From assembly GCA_026986235.1 (NCBI GenBank), contig JALSOY010000228.1, positions 1-7,719 on the forward strand: a stretch of 7,719 bases of DNA. Reading direction: 5' to 3'. A program made the translations under genes and the position numbers. This stretch comes from Caldifarciminota bacterium. GTDB lineage: Bacteria > Hydrothermota > Hydrothermia > B15-G9 > WFZT01. Under the pieces are notes generated by a model. That model had not been told where the DNA came from and did not search any database. It saw only the letters and a program-made list of their open reading frames with translations. This document shows, one piece after another, positions 1 through 6,781 of the stretch; the first letter of the stretch is position 1, and each line of letters begins with the position of its first letter.

Positions 1-635
1 ATGTCCTCCGGAGTCCCGAACCTCTTTAAAGCAATGTTTTCAAGGTATGATCTTTTCACATCCTCGGGCAACCCCTCGGTCATCCTCGTCTCAACAAACC
101 CCGGTGCTACGGCCACTACCCTTATATTTCTTGAACCGAGTTCTCTGGCCAGAGACTTCGTAAATGCAATTATACCGGCTTTGGATGCAGCATAATTGGA
201 CTGCCCGGGGTTTCCCGTGATACCTACAACTGATGTAATATTTATTATCACCCCCCTTCTCTGCCTTAACATTATCCTTGAAACAGCCTTTGAGTAGTTG
301 AAAGTCCCCTTTAAATTGATGTCAATAATCTCATCGAAATCCTCTTCCTTCATCTGAATCAGGAATTTATCCCTTGTGGCACCTGCATTGTTGACAAGAA
401 CATCTATACTTCCCACTTTTGCATGGAAATCCTTGACAATTTCCTGTGCACGGTCAAAATCCCTGACATCTGCAACATAGACGAAAGCCTTTCCTCCAGC
501 TTTCTCAATCTCACTTTTGAGGTCCTTTAACCTCTCTTCGGACCTTGCCACTATCGCTACATTGGCACCTTTAAATTTCAAGGCTATGGCCCTGCCAATC
601 CCGGAAGACGCTCCTGTAACTATAACATTTTCCAT
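1..635 (-). CDS. fabG: 3-oxoacyl-ACP reductase FabG-like short-chain dehydrogenase, C-terminus cut by window edge
   Basis: NADPH-dependent reduction of 3-oxoacyl-ACP to 3-hydroxyacyl-ACP in the cytosolic type II fatty acid synthesis cycle is the expected role. Reading on the minus strand from ATG at 635, 211 complete codons are visible. The Rossmann cofactor motif TGASSGIG is at residues 7-14, the NNAG motif at 82-85, and the full classical SDR catalytic set is present: N107, S135, Y148 and K152 (in YAASK). PGFVET at 178-183 is typical of FabG. FabG is usually about 245 residues, so roughly 35 residues lie outside the window. The start is supported by an AGGAGG site (643-648) 7 bases upstream. 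It lies 209 bases beyond phoU on the same strand with no fatty-acid neighbour visible, so it probably belongs to another transcription unit. Many SDRs share these motifs; the long FabG-like identity makes FabG the best call, but a related SDR with another substrate is possible. Confidence 0.88.
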   Translation of the reverse strand, partial: MENVIVTGASSGIGRAIALKFKGANVAIVARSEERLKDLKSEIEKAGGKAFVYVADVRDFDRAQEIVKDFHAKVGSIDVLVNNAGATRDKFLIQMKEEDFDEIIDINLKGTFNYSKAVSRIMLRQRRGVIINITSVVGITGNPGQSNYAASKAGIIAFTKSLARELGSRNIRVVAVAPGFVETRMTEGLPEDVKRSYLENIALKRFGTPED

Positions 636-711
636 GATCAATCCTCCTGTTAGCGTGGAAAGAAGTTAAAGTAAAATCCATGTAAAGATCAACCTGCCCG
701 ATTGTGGAAAG

Positions 712-725
712 ACCGTTTTAACGGT
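712..725. other. small inverted repeat upstream of fabG
   Basis: ACCGTT and AACGGT form perfect 6-bp arms separated by two bases. It sits 77 bases before the fabG start, between the phoU end and fabG. It could be an operator for a dimeric regulator or a weak hairpin. No regulator is recognised and there is no T-run suited to a terminator. The remainder of 636-747 shows no gene and no convincing promoter: a TTGATC/TTAACT pair exists at about 17-bp spacing, but the -10 match is poor. Confidence 0.3.
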
Positions 726-747
726 TTTAATTTCGTATAATAGATCC

Positions 748-832
748 CAGATCTGAGAATACCCATTTCCCAGAGGGGGGATTTTTGGAAGACCAAAGTC
801 CCCCTTCTAAAGGAGGAGGACAGGGGGATGAT
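748..832. repeat. degenerate palindromic intergenic repeat between phoU and fabG
   Basis: This stretch contains a G6 run (775-780), then CCCCCTTC (800-807) facing AAGGAGG (810-816), a hairpin with one mismatch and a CTA loop, then another GGGGG block ending in GGGGGATG (823-830). The same building blocks occur at 7602-7695. On the opposite strand that copy also has AGATCTGAG, CCTTCAGAAGGGGG and GGGGGATG, and here AGATCTGAG is at 749-757. The hairpin lies about 30-45 bases downstream of the phoU stop, so it may act as a transcript 3' end, but it is not followed by a U-run on the minus strand and is not a canonical intrinsic terminator. It is likely a diverged member of a dispersed repeat family. 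Confidence 0.5.
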
Positions 833-844
833 TACCGCATATTT

Positions 845-1513
845 TCAATCTTCTGTTTCTTCTTTAAGGCCTCCGTGTTTGATGATCTTTCCTTCCACCA
901 TGAAGATCACATCTTCACAGATGTTTGTTGAAAGATCACCTACCCTTTCAAGGTTCCTCGAGATTCTGAGAAGGTGAAGGGCTCTTTCTATCGTACCGGG
1001 ATCTGCTATCATGTATGTTACGAGTTCTCTAAGAATCTGATCTCTTAAGCTATCTACGAGATCGTCCTTTTCGCAGACCCTTTTTGCGAGCTTTGCATCG
1101 CAACTGAGAAAAGAATTTATGGCATCGGAAAGCATCTCCTGAACAATACCGGCCATTCGTGGGATATCTATAAGGGGTTTGACCATGGGTCGTTTAATCA
1201 GGTAATCTGCACTTTCCGATATATTGACAGCGAGATCACCTATCCTCTCGAGGTCATTGTTCATTTTCAGGATCATCAGAATTGTTCTCAAATCTCCTGC
1301 CTTTGGCTGGTATAAAGCTATGAGATCCGTACACATTTTATCTATCTCTATTTCCAGTTTGTTAATCTCCGGTTCATCCTGCTCTATTACCTCCTTAAGA
1401 AGGGTTTCGTCCTTATCAACCAGTCCTTTTATGCTTTTTTCAACCATTTTTCTGGCTATATCAGCCATTATCACTATCTTTTTCTTCAGCTCGTCAATTT
1501 TTCTCACGACCAT
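845..1513 (-). CDS. phoU: phosphate signalling protein PhoU
   Basis: PhoU is a cytoplasmic all-helical protein that couples the state of the PstSCAB transporter to the kinase PhoR, repressing the Pho response when phosphate is plentiful. The 222-residue product has the two-fold repeat of the family: each half carries an LER(I/V)GDL motif, at residues 88-94 and 188-194. The E89xxxD93 and E189xxxD193 pairs correspond to the metal-cluster E(D)xxxD signature of PhoU. Length is normal (about 220-240). It starts 9 bases after the pstB stop. Its Shine-Dalgarno TAGGAG (1520-1525) includes the TAG stop of pstB, so translation is probably coupled. It is the last gene of the pst operon. A charged tail (EETED) ends the protein. 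Confidence 0.96.
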   Translation of the reverse strand: MVVRKIDELKKKIVIMADIARKMVEKSIKGLVDKDETLLKEVIEQDEPEINKLEIEIDKMCTDLIALYQPKAGDLRTILMILKMNNDLERIGDLAVNISESADYLIKRPMVKPLIDIPRMAGIVQEMLSDAINSFLSCDAKLAKRVCEKDDLVDSLRDQILRELVTYMIADPGTIERALHLLRISRNLERVGDLSTNICEDVIFMVEGKIIKHGGLKEETED

Positions 1514-1522
1514 TTTTATCTC

Positions 1523-2281
1523 CTAACCGAATTTTCCGGTTAAATACTCTTCTGTTTTTGGATTTTTTGGGGTTGTAAAAACCCTGTTTGTTGGCCCAAA
1601 TTCTACGAGTTCACCCAGATACATGAAGGCTGTGTAATCAGAGATTCTGGCAGCCTGGGACATGTTGTGGGTGACGAGAACTATGGTTATTTCTTTTTTT
1701 AACTCGAGGAGCAGTTCTTCGATCATAAAAGTGGCTCTTGGATCAAGGGCGGATGTGGGTTCGTCAAGTAGGAGGACCTCCGGTTTCATCGCAAGGGCTC
1801 TTGCAATACAGAGTCTCTGTTGCTGCCCACCTGACAGGAATGTCCCGCGTTTTTTCAGGAAGTCTTTAACCTCATCCCACAGGAAGGCTTTTCTCAGTGA
1901 ATCTTCAACTATCTCGTCTTTTTCGCTCCTGGACAACTTGACACCTGTAAGGATGTAACCGGCTATCACATTGTCGTATATTGTCATATTGGGAAACGGG
2001 TTGGGTCTCTGAAACACCATACCGATTTTTCTTCTCACATCCGTGGCTTCCATATCAAAAATGTTTTTACCTCGCAGGAGAATTTTACCATTCACATACG
2101 CACCTTCGGTCATTTCGTGTATCCTGTTTATGCACCTTATGAGAGTTGACTTACCGCATCCGGAGGGTCCCATTATTGCAGTAATTTTTTTCTCGTGAAT
2201 GTCAAAACTTACATTTTTCAGTACATGGTTGTTGTAGTACCCTGCGTTCAAGTCCACTATTTTTAAAATCTTACTTTCCAT
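1523..2281 (-). CDS. pstB: phosphate ABC transporter ATP-binding protein PstB
   Basis: PstB is the cytoplasmic ATPase that dimerises under the PstC/PstA pair and drives phosphate import. The 252-residue protein has all nucleotide-binding motifs in order: Walker A GPSGCGKST (38-46), Q-loop Q91 in the family-typical FQRPNPFP, signature LSGGQ (149-153) followed by QQRLCIARALA, Walker B LLLDE (170-174), D-loop SALD (177-180) and switch H205 in VTHNM. The CINR-x-HE segment (50-56) and the LSGGQQQRLCIAR string are diagnostic for PstB among ABC ATPases. The C-terminal EYLTGKFG is also typical. The ATG at 2281 lies inside the end of pstA, giving a 19-base overlap, with AGGTGA just upstream. No anomaly was seen. 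Confidence 0.97.
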   Translation of the reverse strand: MESKILKIVDLNAGYYNNHVLKNVSFDIHEKKITAIMGPSGCGKSTLIRCINRIHEMTEGAYVNGKILLRGKNIFDMEATDVRRKIGMVFQRPNPFPNMTIYDNVIAGYILTGVKLSRSEKDEIVEDSLRKAFLWDEVKDFLKKRGTFLSGGQQQRLCIARALAMKPEVLLLDEPTSALDPRATFMIEELLLELKKEITIVLVTHNMSQAARISDYTAFMYLGELVEFGPTNRVFTTPKNPKTEEYLTGKFG

Positions 2282-3090
2282 TTTTCACCTGCCATTTTTG
2301 CTACAAAATTGAGTAAAAGGACAAATACCACGAGTACAAGGGAGGCTCCCCAGGCAATTTCGTGCCAGCTTTTGTAAGGACTCATGGCATAATTAAATAT
2401 CAGAAGAGGTAGGGCATCCACCGGTTTAAACGGATTGACATTTAAAAAGGGATTCCCAAATGCCGTGAATAGAAGAGGTGCTGTCTCACCGGCAATCCTC
2501 GATATACCAATGACCACACCTGAGATTATTCCACCCATGCCCGAGGGAAGAATTACTTTGAACAGTGTTCTTCCATAATTGGCTCCAAGTGCGAAGGACG
2601 CCTCTTTGAGGGAGTAGGGTATTAGTTTTAAAGTTTCCTCTGTACTCTTGATAACGACAGGTAGCATCATCAGAGAGAGAGCGAAGCCACCGGATAGAGC
2701 GGAGAATCCTCCAAGAGGTCTGACGACCCAAAGATAAGCTATAATTCCCACAACAATTGAGGGTAATCCCTGTAATGTATTCACGATAGTTCTGATTACA
2801 TTTGAGAACCTGCTTCTTCTTTCAGAAAGATAGACGCCTGTCAGTATTCCCGGTGGAATGGCGAAGGCAACTGCCAGTACGATAAGTTCAAAGGTTCCCA
2901 CAATGGAATTCAGGACACCCCCTCCTGCGTTACCGGGAGGTGCCGGTAGTTTCACGAAAAACGACCAATTTATAACGGTTATACCATTTTTTACAATCAT
3001 GAACAGGATAAGTAACAGAGGAGCAACTGAAAGGAGTGTAAGGAGAATTACGAAGCCTTTAAACAATTTATCAAAGATTTTTCTTTTCAC
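2263..3090 (-). CDS. pstA: phosphate ABC transporter permease PstA
   Basis: PstA is the second channel-forming inner-membrane subunit of the high-affinity phosphate importer, pairing with PstC. The protein (275 residues from the chosen start) has a hydrophobic helix at about 11-33 followed by the core permease helices. The cytoplasmic EAA coupling loop starts at EASFALGA (about 163-170) and ends in KVILP (about 178-182), where PstB docks. The motif LQGLPSIVVG (about 106-115) and RIAGETAPLLFTAFGN are characteristic of PstA. The start is taken as GTG at 3090: the GGAGGT site at 3096-3101 is 5 bases away. The in-frame TTG at 3093, also open, would sit only 2 bases from it. It overlaps the end of pstC by 20 bases and pstB by 19, implying coupled translation. 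Confidence 0.95.
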   Translation of the reverse strand: MKRKIFDKLFKGFVILLTLLSVAPLLLILFMIVKNGITVINWSFFVKLPAPPGNAGGGVLNSIVGTFELIVLAVAFAIPPGILTGVYLSERRSRFSNVIRTIVNTLQGLPSIVVGIIAYLWVVRPLGGFSALSGGFALSLMMLPVVIKSTEETLKLIPYSLKEASFALGANYGRTLFKVILPSGMGGIISGVVIGISRIAGETAPLLFTAFGNPFLNVNPFKPVDALPLLIFNYAMSPYKSWHEIAWGASLVLVVFVLLLNFVAKMAGEKWKVRF

Positions 3091-3955
3091 CAATGACCTC
3101 CATGCGGGTTACAATAATGTTACCTGCGAGATTTACCAGAAGTGTGAGGACGAAGAGCCACAGCGCTATGTATATCAGAGAGCTCAGGTGAATACTTCGG
3201 GTTGCCTCCGTAAACTCGTTTGCTATGACGGACGCCATCGTGTTCCCTGGTGCGAATAAACTCGATGGCAGGGTGTTGGAATTTCCGATTACCATTGTGA
3301 CTGCCATTGTTTCTCCAATGGCTCTACCGAGAGAGAGAAATATACCTGCAAGGATACCTGATTTTGCGTACGGAAGAATAACTTTGAGAATGGTCTCCGT
3401 GGTGGTAGCTCCGAGAGAATAGCTTGCTTCAACTATCTCTGAGGGGACCATTTTTAGAATTTCTCTTGATAGAGATGCAGTATATGGAATGATCATAATT
3501 GAAAGCACGATAGAAGCTGTGAGGATTCCAACCCCATAGGGAGGTATGCCGAGGGAAAGTTCTAACTTCCGCATCAGAGGGACGAGAAAAACAAGTCCCC
3601 AGAATCCATATATTACCGATGGAATACCAGCAAGGAGATCTGTGAGGTAAGATATTATTTTGCTCAGAGGGCCCTCAGGGTGGTAAACACCGAGGAAAAT
3701 GGAGATGGCCATGGAGAATGGGAAGGAGAGGAGTAGTGCCAGTATTGATGTCAGGATGGTGCCCATAAGGAACGGTAGAAGGCCAAAGTGGTCTGTTACC
3801 GGATTCCATACTGAGGAGGAGAGGAAGTGTAGGCCGAATTTCTTGATGGCAGGAAGGCTTCCGAAGATGAGTGTAATCAGGATGCTGAGGGCGAGCGGGG
3901 CAGTCCCTGCCCCGCTCGCCCTCAGCAAAACTTTTAACCACCTGTCTCCTCTCAT
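3071..3955 (-). CDS. pstC: phosphate ABC transporter permease PstC
   Basis: PstC is an inner-membrane permease subunit forming the phosphate channel with PstA. From ATG at 3955 it is 294 residues. The family motif GSLPAIKKFG is near residues 32-41, the LLAGIPSVIYGFWGL segment near 107-121, and the EAA loop begins EASYSLGA (176-183) and ends KVILP (191-195). LGRAIGETMAV is the PstC signature in the fifth-sixth helix region. The open frame continues upstream to 4084, but those 43 codons are hydrophilic, lie within pstS and do not resemble PstC. The 3955 ATG gives an ATGA overlap with the pstS stop and matches the usual N-terminal length. Oddity: residues 10-25, within the first membrane helix, are encoded by a 20-bp perfect inverted repeat (3883-3927). 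They read L-L-R-A-S-G-A-G-T-A-P-L-A-L-S-I, less hydrophobic than usual for this helix. Confidence 0.95.
   Translation of the reverse strand: MRGDRWLKVLLRASGAGTAPLALSILITLIFGSLPAIKKFGLHFLSSSVWNPVTDHFGLLPFLMGTILTSILALLLSFPFSMAISIFLGVYHPEGPLSKIISYLTDLLAGIPSVIYGFWGLVFLVPLMRKLELSLGIPPYGVGILTASIVLSIMIIPYTASLSREILKMVPSEIVEASYSLGATTTETILKVILPYAKSGILAGIFLSLGRAIGETMAVTMVIGNSNTLPSSLFAPGNTMASVIANEFTEATRSIHLSSLIYIALWLFVLTLLVNLAGNIIVTRMEVIGEKKNL
3883..3927. repeat. perfect 20-bp inverted repeat inside pstC
   Basis: The arms at 3883-3902 and 3908-3927 are exact reverse complements with a 5-base spacer (GTCCC). The arms are mostly G and C, much richer than the surrounding sequence. In the pstC transcript this would form a very stable hairpin starting about 28 bases after the pstC start codon, just past the pstS stop. 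On the minus strand it is followed by a mixed sequence with no U-run, so it is not a classical terminator. The encoded protein stays in frame and at normal length. Confidence 0.9.
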
Positions 3956-4971
3956 TTTATCAACACTTTCCCTTCGTAGGTTATTGATTTCACTATCCTT
4001 TCTGCCTTCTCCCTTGCACTCGCCGATAGAGGTGCATAGTGCAGGGGTTCTGCGTACTTCTGTCCATCGTGAATCATCCACCACAGGAGGTCCACGAGGG
4101 TCCTTGCTTTTTCAAAACTCAATTTACCATCTTTTAAGTCCTTATAGACGAGTATCCATGTGAAACCCGAGATAGGATAACCGTAAGGGGCCTCGGTGTT
4201 GGTGAGTGAAACCCTCATGTCTTCGGGCAGCCTGATGTTGGCCGCAAGACTGACGCTTTTTATGGAAGGTTTTATGAAATTCCCAGTTTTGTTTTTGACG
4301 ATCGCAACAGGCATGTCGTTGCTCATCGCATAAATCAATTCCACATAACCCACGGAACCCGGTATCTGTTTTATCATACCGGCTACCCCGGGATTTCCCT
4401 TTGCCCCGAGTCCGACAGGCCATTTGACGGCCTTTCCGCGTCCAACAGTGGTTCTCCACTCATCACTGATTTTAGACAGGTAGTCTGTGAAAATGAAAGT
4501 CGTCCCGCTGCCATCTGATCTGTGTACAACAACTATCTTCATGTCGGGTAAATCCACACCGGGGTTTACTTTTTTGAGTGCTTCGTCGTTCCATTTTTTG
4601 ATTTTTCCGAGGAAAATGCCAGCGATGAGGTCAGGTGTCAGTCTGATCGTGGGATTGCCAGGGAGATTATAGGTAATTACCACGGCACCTGCCACCATGG
4701 GGATGTGGACTATGGGAGAGCTGAACTTCTTCATTTCGTTATCGCTAACAAATGCGTCAGATGCACCAAAGTCAACGGTTTTTGCCAGGAGCTGTCTGAT
4801 GCCACCACCTGAACCAATTGCCTGATAGTTTACCTTCACTCCGGTGAGTTTGTTGTATTCCAGAAACATTTTTGAATACAGAGGATAGGGGAAAGTTGCA
4901 CCTGCTCCCGTAAGTGTCACTTTCCCGTGCAGGGCTGCCATCATCACGAGTCCCAGTATTATGTTTTTCAT
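3952..4971 (-). CDS. pstS: periplasmic phosphate-binding protein PstS
   Basis: PstS is the high-affinity phosphate receptor that delivers phosphate to PstC/PstA. The 339-residue protein begins with a short signal peptide (K2, hydrophobic core about 4-14, likely cleavage near A-L-H-G at 13-16) with no lipobox cysteine, which suits a soluble periplasmic protein. Ligand-site motifs are all visible: GAGATFP (22-28, with T26/F27), GSGGGI (53-58, with S54), GASDA (69-73, with D72), and RSDGSGTT (151-158, with R151, S155, G156, T157), equivalent to the phosphate-coordinating residues of E. coli PstS. IAGIFLGKIKKWND (116-129) is also family-typical. The start is the ATG at 4971. An upstream in-frame GTG at 4977 lies inside the Shine-Dalgarno and is rejected. 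It is the first gene of the pst operon, 64 bases after phoR, behind a Pho-box-like array. Confidence 0.96.
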   Translation of the reverse strand: MKNIILGLVMMAALHGKVTLTGAGATFPYPLYSKMFLEYNKLTGVKVNYQAIGSGGGIRQLLAKTVDFGASDAFVSDNEMKKFSSPIVHIPMVAGAVVITYNLPGNPTIRLTPDLIAGIFLGKIKKWNDEALKKVNPGVDLPDMKIVVVHRSDGSGTTFIFTDYLSKISDEWRTTVGRGKAVKWPVGLGAKGNPGVAGMIKQIPGSVGYVELIYAMSNDMPVAIVKNKTGNFIKPSIKSVSLAANIRLPEDMRVSLTNTEAPYGYPISGFTWILVYKDLKDGKLSFEKARTLVDLLWWMIHDGQKYAEPLHYAPLSASAREKAERIVKSITYEGKVLIK

Positions 4972-4983
4972 GATCACCTCCTT
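4972..4983 (-). promoter_or_regulatory. extended Shine-Dalgarno of pstS
   Basis: AAGGAGGTGATC directly precedes the pstS ATG. It pairs along its whole length with the conserved 3' tail of bacterial 16S rRNA (GATCACCTCCTT), with the GGAGG core 5 bases from the start. It is the strongest ribosome binding site in the window, fitting the high amount of binding protein needed relative to the permeases. Confidence 0.9.
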
Positions 4984-4994
4984 TTTTATGGTCT

Positions 4995-5051
4995 TATATA
5001 TAACGGGGGTGTGTTAAGGTGATATAAAAATTCTGTTAAGATTTGGTTAAG
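4995..5051 (-). promoter_or_regulatory. pst operon promoter with four-unit Pho-box-like array
   Basis: On the minus strand four 7-base units follow each other at exactly 11-base steps: CTTAACC (5051-5045), CTTAACA (5040-5034), TTTTATA (5029-5023) and CTTAACA (5018-5012), with 4-base spacers. Eleven bases after the last unit is TATATA (5000-4995), a plausible -10; no separate TTGACA -35 is needed if the array is an activator site. The 7+4 period equals that of the E. coli Pho box, and TTAACA is the unit known from Bacillus PhoP boxes. Two PhoB dimers could bind. The first unit lies in the last codons of phoR and the second overlaps its stop. The expected transcript start is near 4988, giving a short leader before pstS. 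Confidence 0.8.
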
Positions 5052-6781
5052 AAACGGGGAAGGGTGACGATGAACCTCGATCCTTTTCCAGGAATGCTGT
5101 CCACACTAATTTCACCCCTGTGTAATGCTGTCACATGTTTGACAATGGAAAGGCCCAGTCCAGTGCCCCCGAGACTGCGGGAGCGGGATTTACTGACCAC
5201 ATAAAATCTCTCGAAGATTCTCGGGAGATGCTCCTCAGGAATACCAATTCCTGTATCTTCTACGATCAGAGTAACCGTATTCCTGTTCCCCTTTGCCTTT
5301 ACGCATACACGACCCTTTTCTGTGTACTTAATGGCATTATCAACAAGGTTAACTATGAGTTGCTCAATTTCTAAAGGGTATCCTTCCATTAAAAGGTCTC
5401 CCTCTGATTTCAGGCACAGGCTAAGGCCCTTCTCTTCGGCTCTGGGTCTGTACATCGAGACCACATCCCGGGCAATTTTCTGGAGGTCAAATTTTTCAGG
5501 TGTGTGGTGGATACCCCCTGATTCGAGTCTGGATAGAGATAAAAGGTCATTTACGATGTTAATAAGCCTGTCCGTGTGGCGTCTGAGGATCTGGACGAAG
5601 TTTTCTAAATCCTGAGGTGCGAGTTCCTCAAGTGTCTCAACATAACCTTTTATGGCCGTAAGAGGCGTTCTCAACTCGTGAGATACATTGGCAACGATGT
5701 CTCTTTTTATCCTTTCAAGGTTTTTTAACTCGGTTATGTCGTGAAAAACGATCACGAATTCGCGTTTTGAATGAATTACAGTAAGGTTTGCGAGGTAAGT
5801 CCGTCCATGCAGGTTAAACTCCGTTCGTCCGCTCTCCCTGCGATTGATGGCATTTTCGAGAAATTTCATCAATTCGTGGTCAGAGAGAAACTCCCAGTAA
5901 TACTTTCCAGCCGGATCGACTTTCAGTAGTTTCTTAAGACTCTCGTTGTAAAGAATCGTCTTTCCCTCAGCGTTTAGAACAAGCAGTCCTTCATCGAGTG
6001 ATGCGATGATCGTGTTGAGCTCGTCCTGCTTCAACTTAATGGTGTTAAATAGGTCGTCAAGGTTCTTTGCCATTATGTTGAAACTGTTTGCAAGCTCCCC
6101 TATTTCATCGTCCCTCTCTATGTTCACCCTGATGTCAAATTTCCCTTTTGATAAAAGGTCTGCAGCATGAACCAGTTCTGACATGGGTTTTGATAGATTT
6201 CTTGTGAATATGAAGGCTCCGAGGATCGAGAGTAAGGTTACAAATATCACGAATACAAAGAGCTCTGACCTTAAATTTCCAAGAAGGGTGTTTATATCTT
6301 TAACAAACATACTGACGCGCACGAAATAAGTAGGAGTGTGCAGTTTTTTTATAGCTACATAAAGCATGTTTGAGTGAACGGTGGTACTGTATCTCAATGA
6401 ACTGCCGAATCCCCTTTTCAGGGCCTGCTGTATCTCCGGTCTGTAAAAGTGATTCTCCATCTTTGCAGGATCCTTTCTGGAATCTGCAAGAACCTTCCCA
6501 TCTGGTGCGATTATGGTTATACGAACAGAGGTTTCAGCGCCAATCCTCTTTACGAATCTGTCGAGGTCTTCGTAACTTCCGGACAGGACGAAGGGCGTGA
6601 CCTCGGGCTCAAGAATTTTTGCATACTTTTTCAGAGAATCTCTGAGAGTATTGATGTAATGAGTCCTTATCGTTTTTAGCGAAAATAGGAGAATAAGAGC
6701 TGACAGGGTTGAAATAATCAGGAGATTCCCGATGAAAATACGGAAGAAAATGGAGTGTTTTTTGAAAATAGGCTTACTCAT
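5036..6781 (-). CDS. phoR: phosphate regulon sensor histidine kinase PhoR
   Basis: PhoR is a membrane histidine kinase that phosphorylates PhoB when phosphate is scarce. In 581 residues: TM1 about 11-35; an extracytoplasmic region about 36-172 with a PAS/Cache-like stretch (VRITIIAPDGKVLADSR, 86-102); TM2 about 174-193; HAMP about 194-245; a cytoplasmic PAS domain about 252-350 (SLDEGLLVLNAEGKTILYN onward, closing in FHDITELKNLE); HisKA with phospho-acceptor H368 in VSHELRTPL; and HATPase with N-box NLVDNAIKYT (478-487), G1 DTGIGIP (509-515), F-box FERFY and G2 GGTGLGLS (538-545). It overlaps phoB by ATGA and is directly followed by the pst promoter. The domain order is that of PhoR with a large extracytoplasmic sensor, as in Bacillus, unlike E. 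coli PhoR, which lacks one. The kinase domain alone could be another family, but the context fixes PhoR. Confidence 0.93.
   Translation of the reverse strand: MSKPIFKKHSIFFRIFIGNLLIISTLSALILLFSLKTIRTHYINTLRDSLKKYAKILEPEVTPFVLSGSYEDLDRFVKRIGAETSVRITIIAPDGKVLADSRKDPAKMENHFYRPEIQQALKRGFGSSLRYSTTVHSNMLYVAIKKLHTPTYFVRVSMFVKDINTLLGNLRSELFVFVIFVTLLSILGAFIFTRNLSKPMSELVHAADLLSKGKFDIRVNIERDDEIGELANSFNIMAKNLDDLFNTIKLKQDELNTIIASLDEGLLVLNAEGKTILYNESLKKLLKVDPAGKYYWEFLSDHELMKFLENAINRRESGRTEFNLHGRTYLANLTVIHSKREFVIVFHDITELKNLERIKRDIVANVSHELRTPLTAIKGYVETLEELAPQDLENFVQILRRHTDRLINIVNDLLSLSRLESGGIHHTPEKFDLQKIARDVVSMYRPRAEEKGLSLCLKSEGDLLMEGYPLEIEQLIVNLVDNAIKYTEKGRVCVKAKGNRNTVTLIVEDTGIGIPEEHLPRIFERFYVVSKSRSRSLGGTGLGLSIVKHVTALHRGEISVDSIPGKGSRFIVTLPRFLTKS

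Noticed and set aside
1..195. Plus-strand 64-codon open frame
   Set aside because: It is antisense to fabG over its conserved catalytic region and begins at the window edge with no start signal.
799..817. Canonical intrinsic terminator after phoU
   Set aside because: A hairpin exists but has a mismatch and lacks a U-tract in the direction of transcription; kept only as part of a repeat.
1224..1526. Plus-strand 100-codon open frame opposite phoU
   Set aside because: Its sequence is the complement of conserved PhoU helices, of low-complexity S/I/F composition, with no ribosome binding site or family resemblance.
3883..3927. Intrinsic terminator between pstS and pstC
   Set aside because: The stem is strong but no U-run follows on the minus strand, and the sequence is in-frame pstC coding.
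3956..4084. N-terminal extension of pstC (43 extra codons)
   Set aside because: The extension is hydrophilic, lies in the pstS coding region in another frame, has no PstC-like sequence, and the ATG at 3955 gives the usual ATGA overlap and family length.
3699..4163. Plus-strand 154-codon open frame opposite pstC/pstS
   Set aside because: It is antisense to two well-supported genes; part of its apparent similarity to PstC (R-A-S-G-A, A-P-L-A-L-S) arises only because the 20-bp palindrome reads alike on both strands.
4972..4977. Two extra codons at the pstS start (GTG at 4977)
   Set aside because: The GTG is part of the GGAGGTGATC ribosome binding site; the ATG at 4971 is correctly spaced from it.
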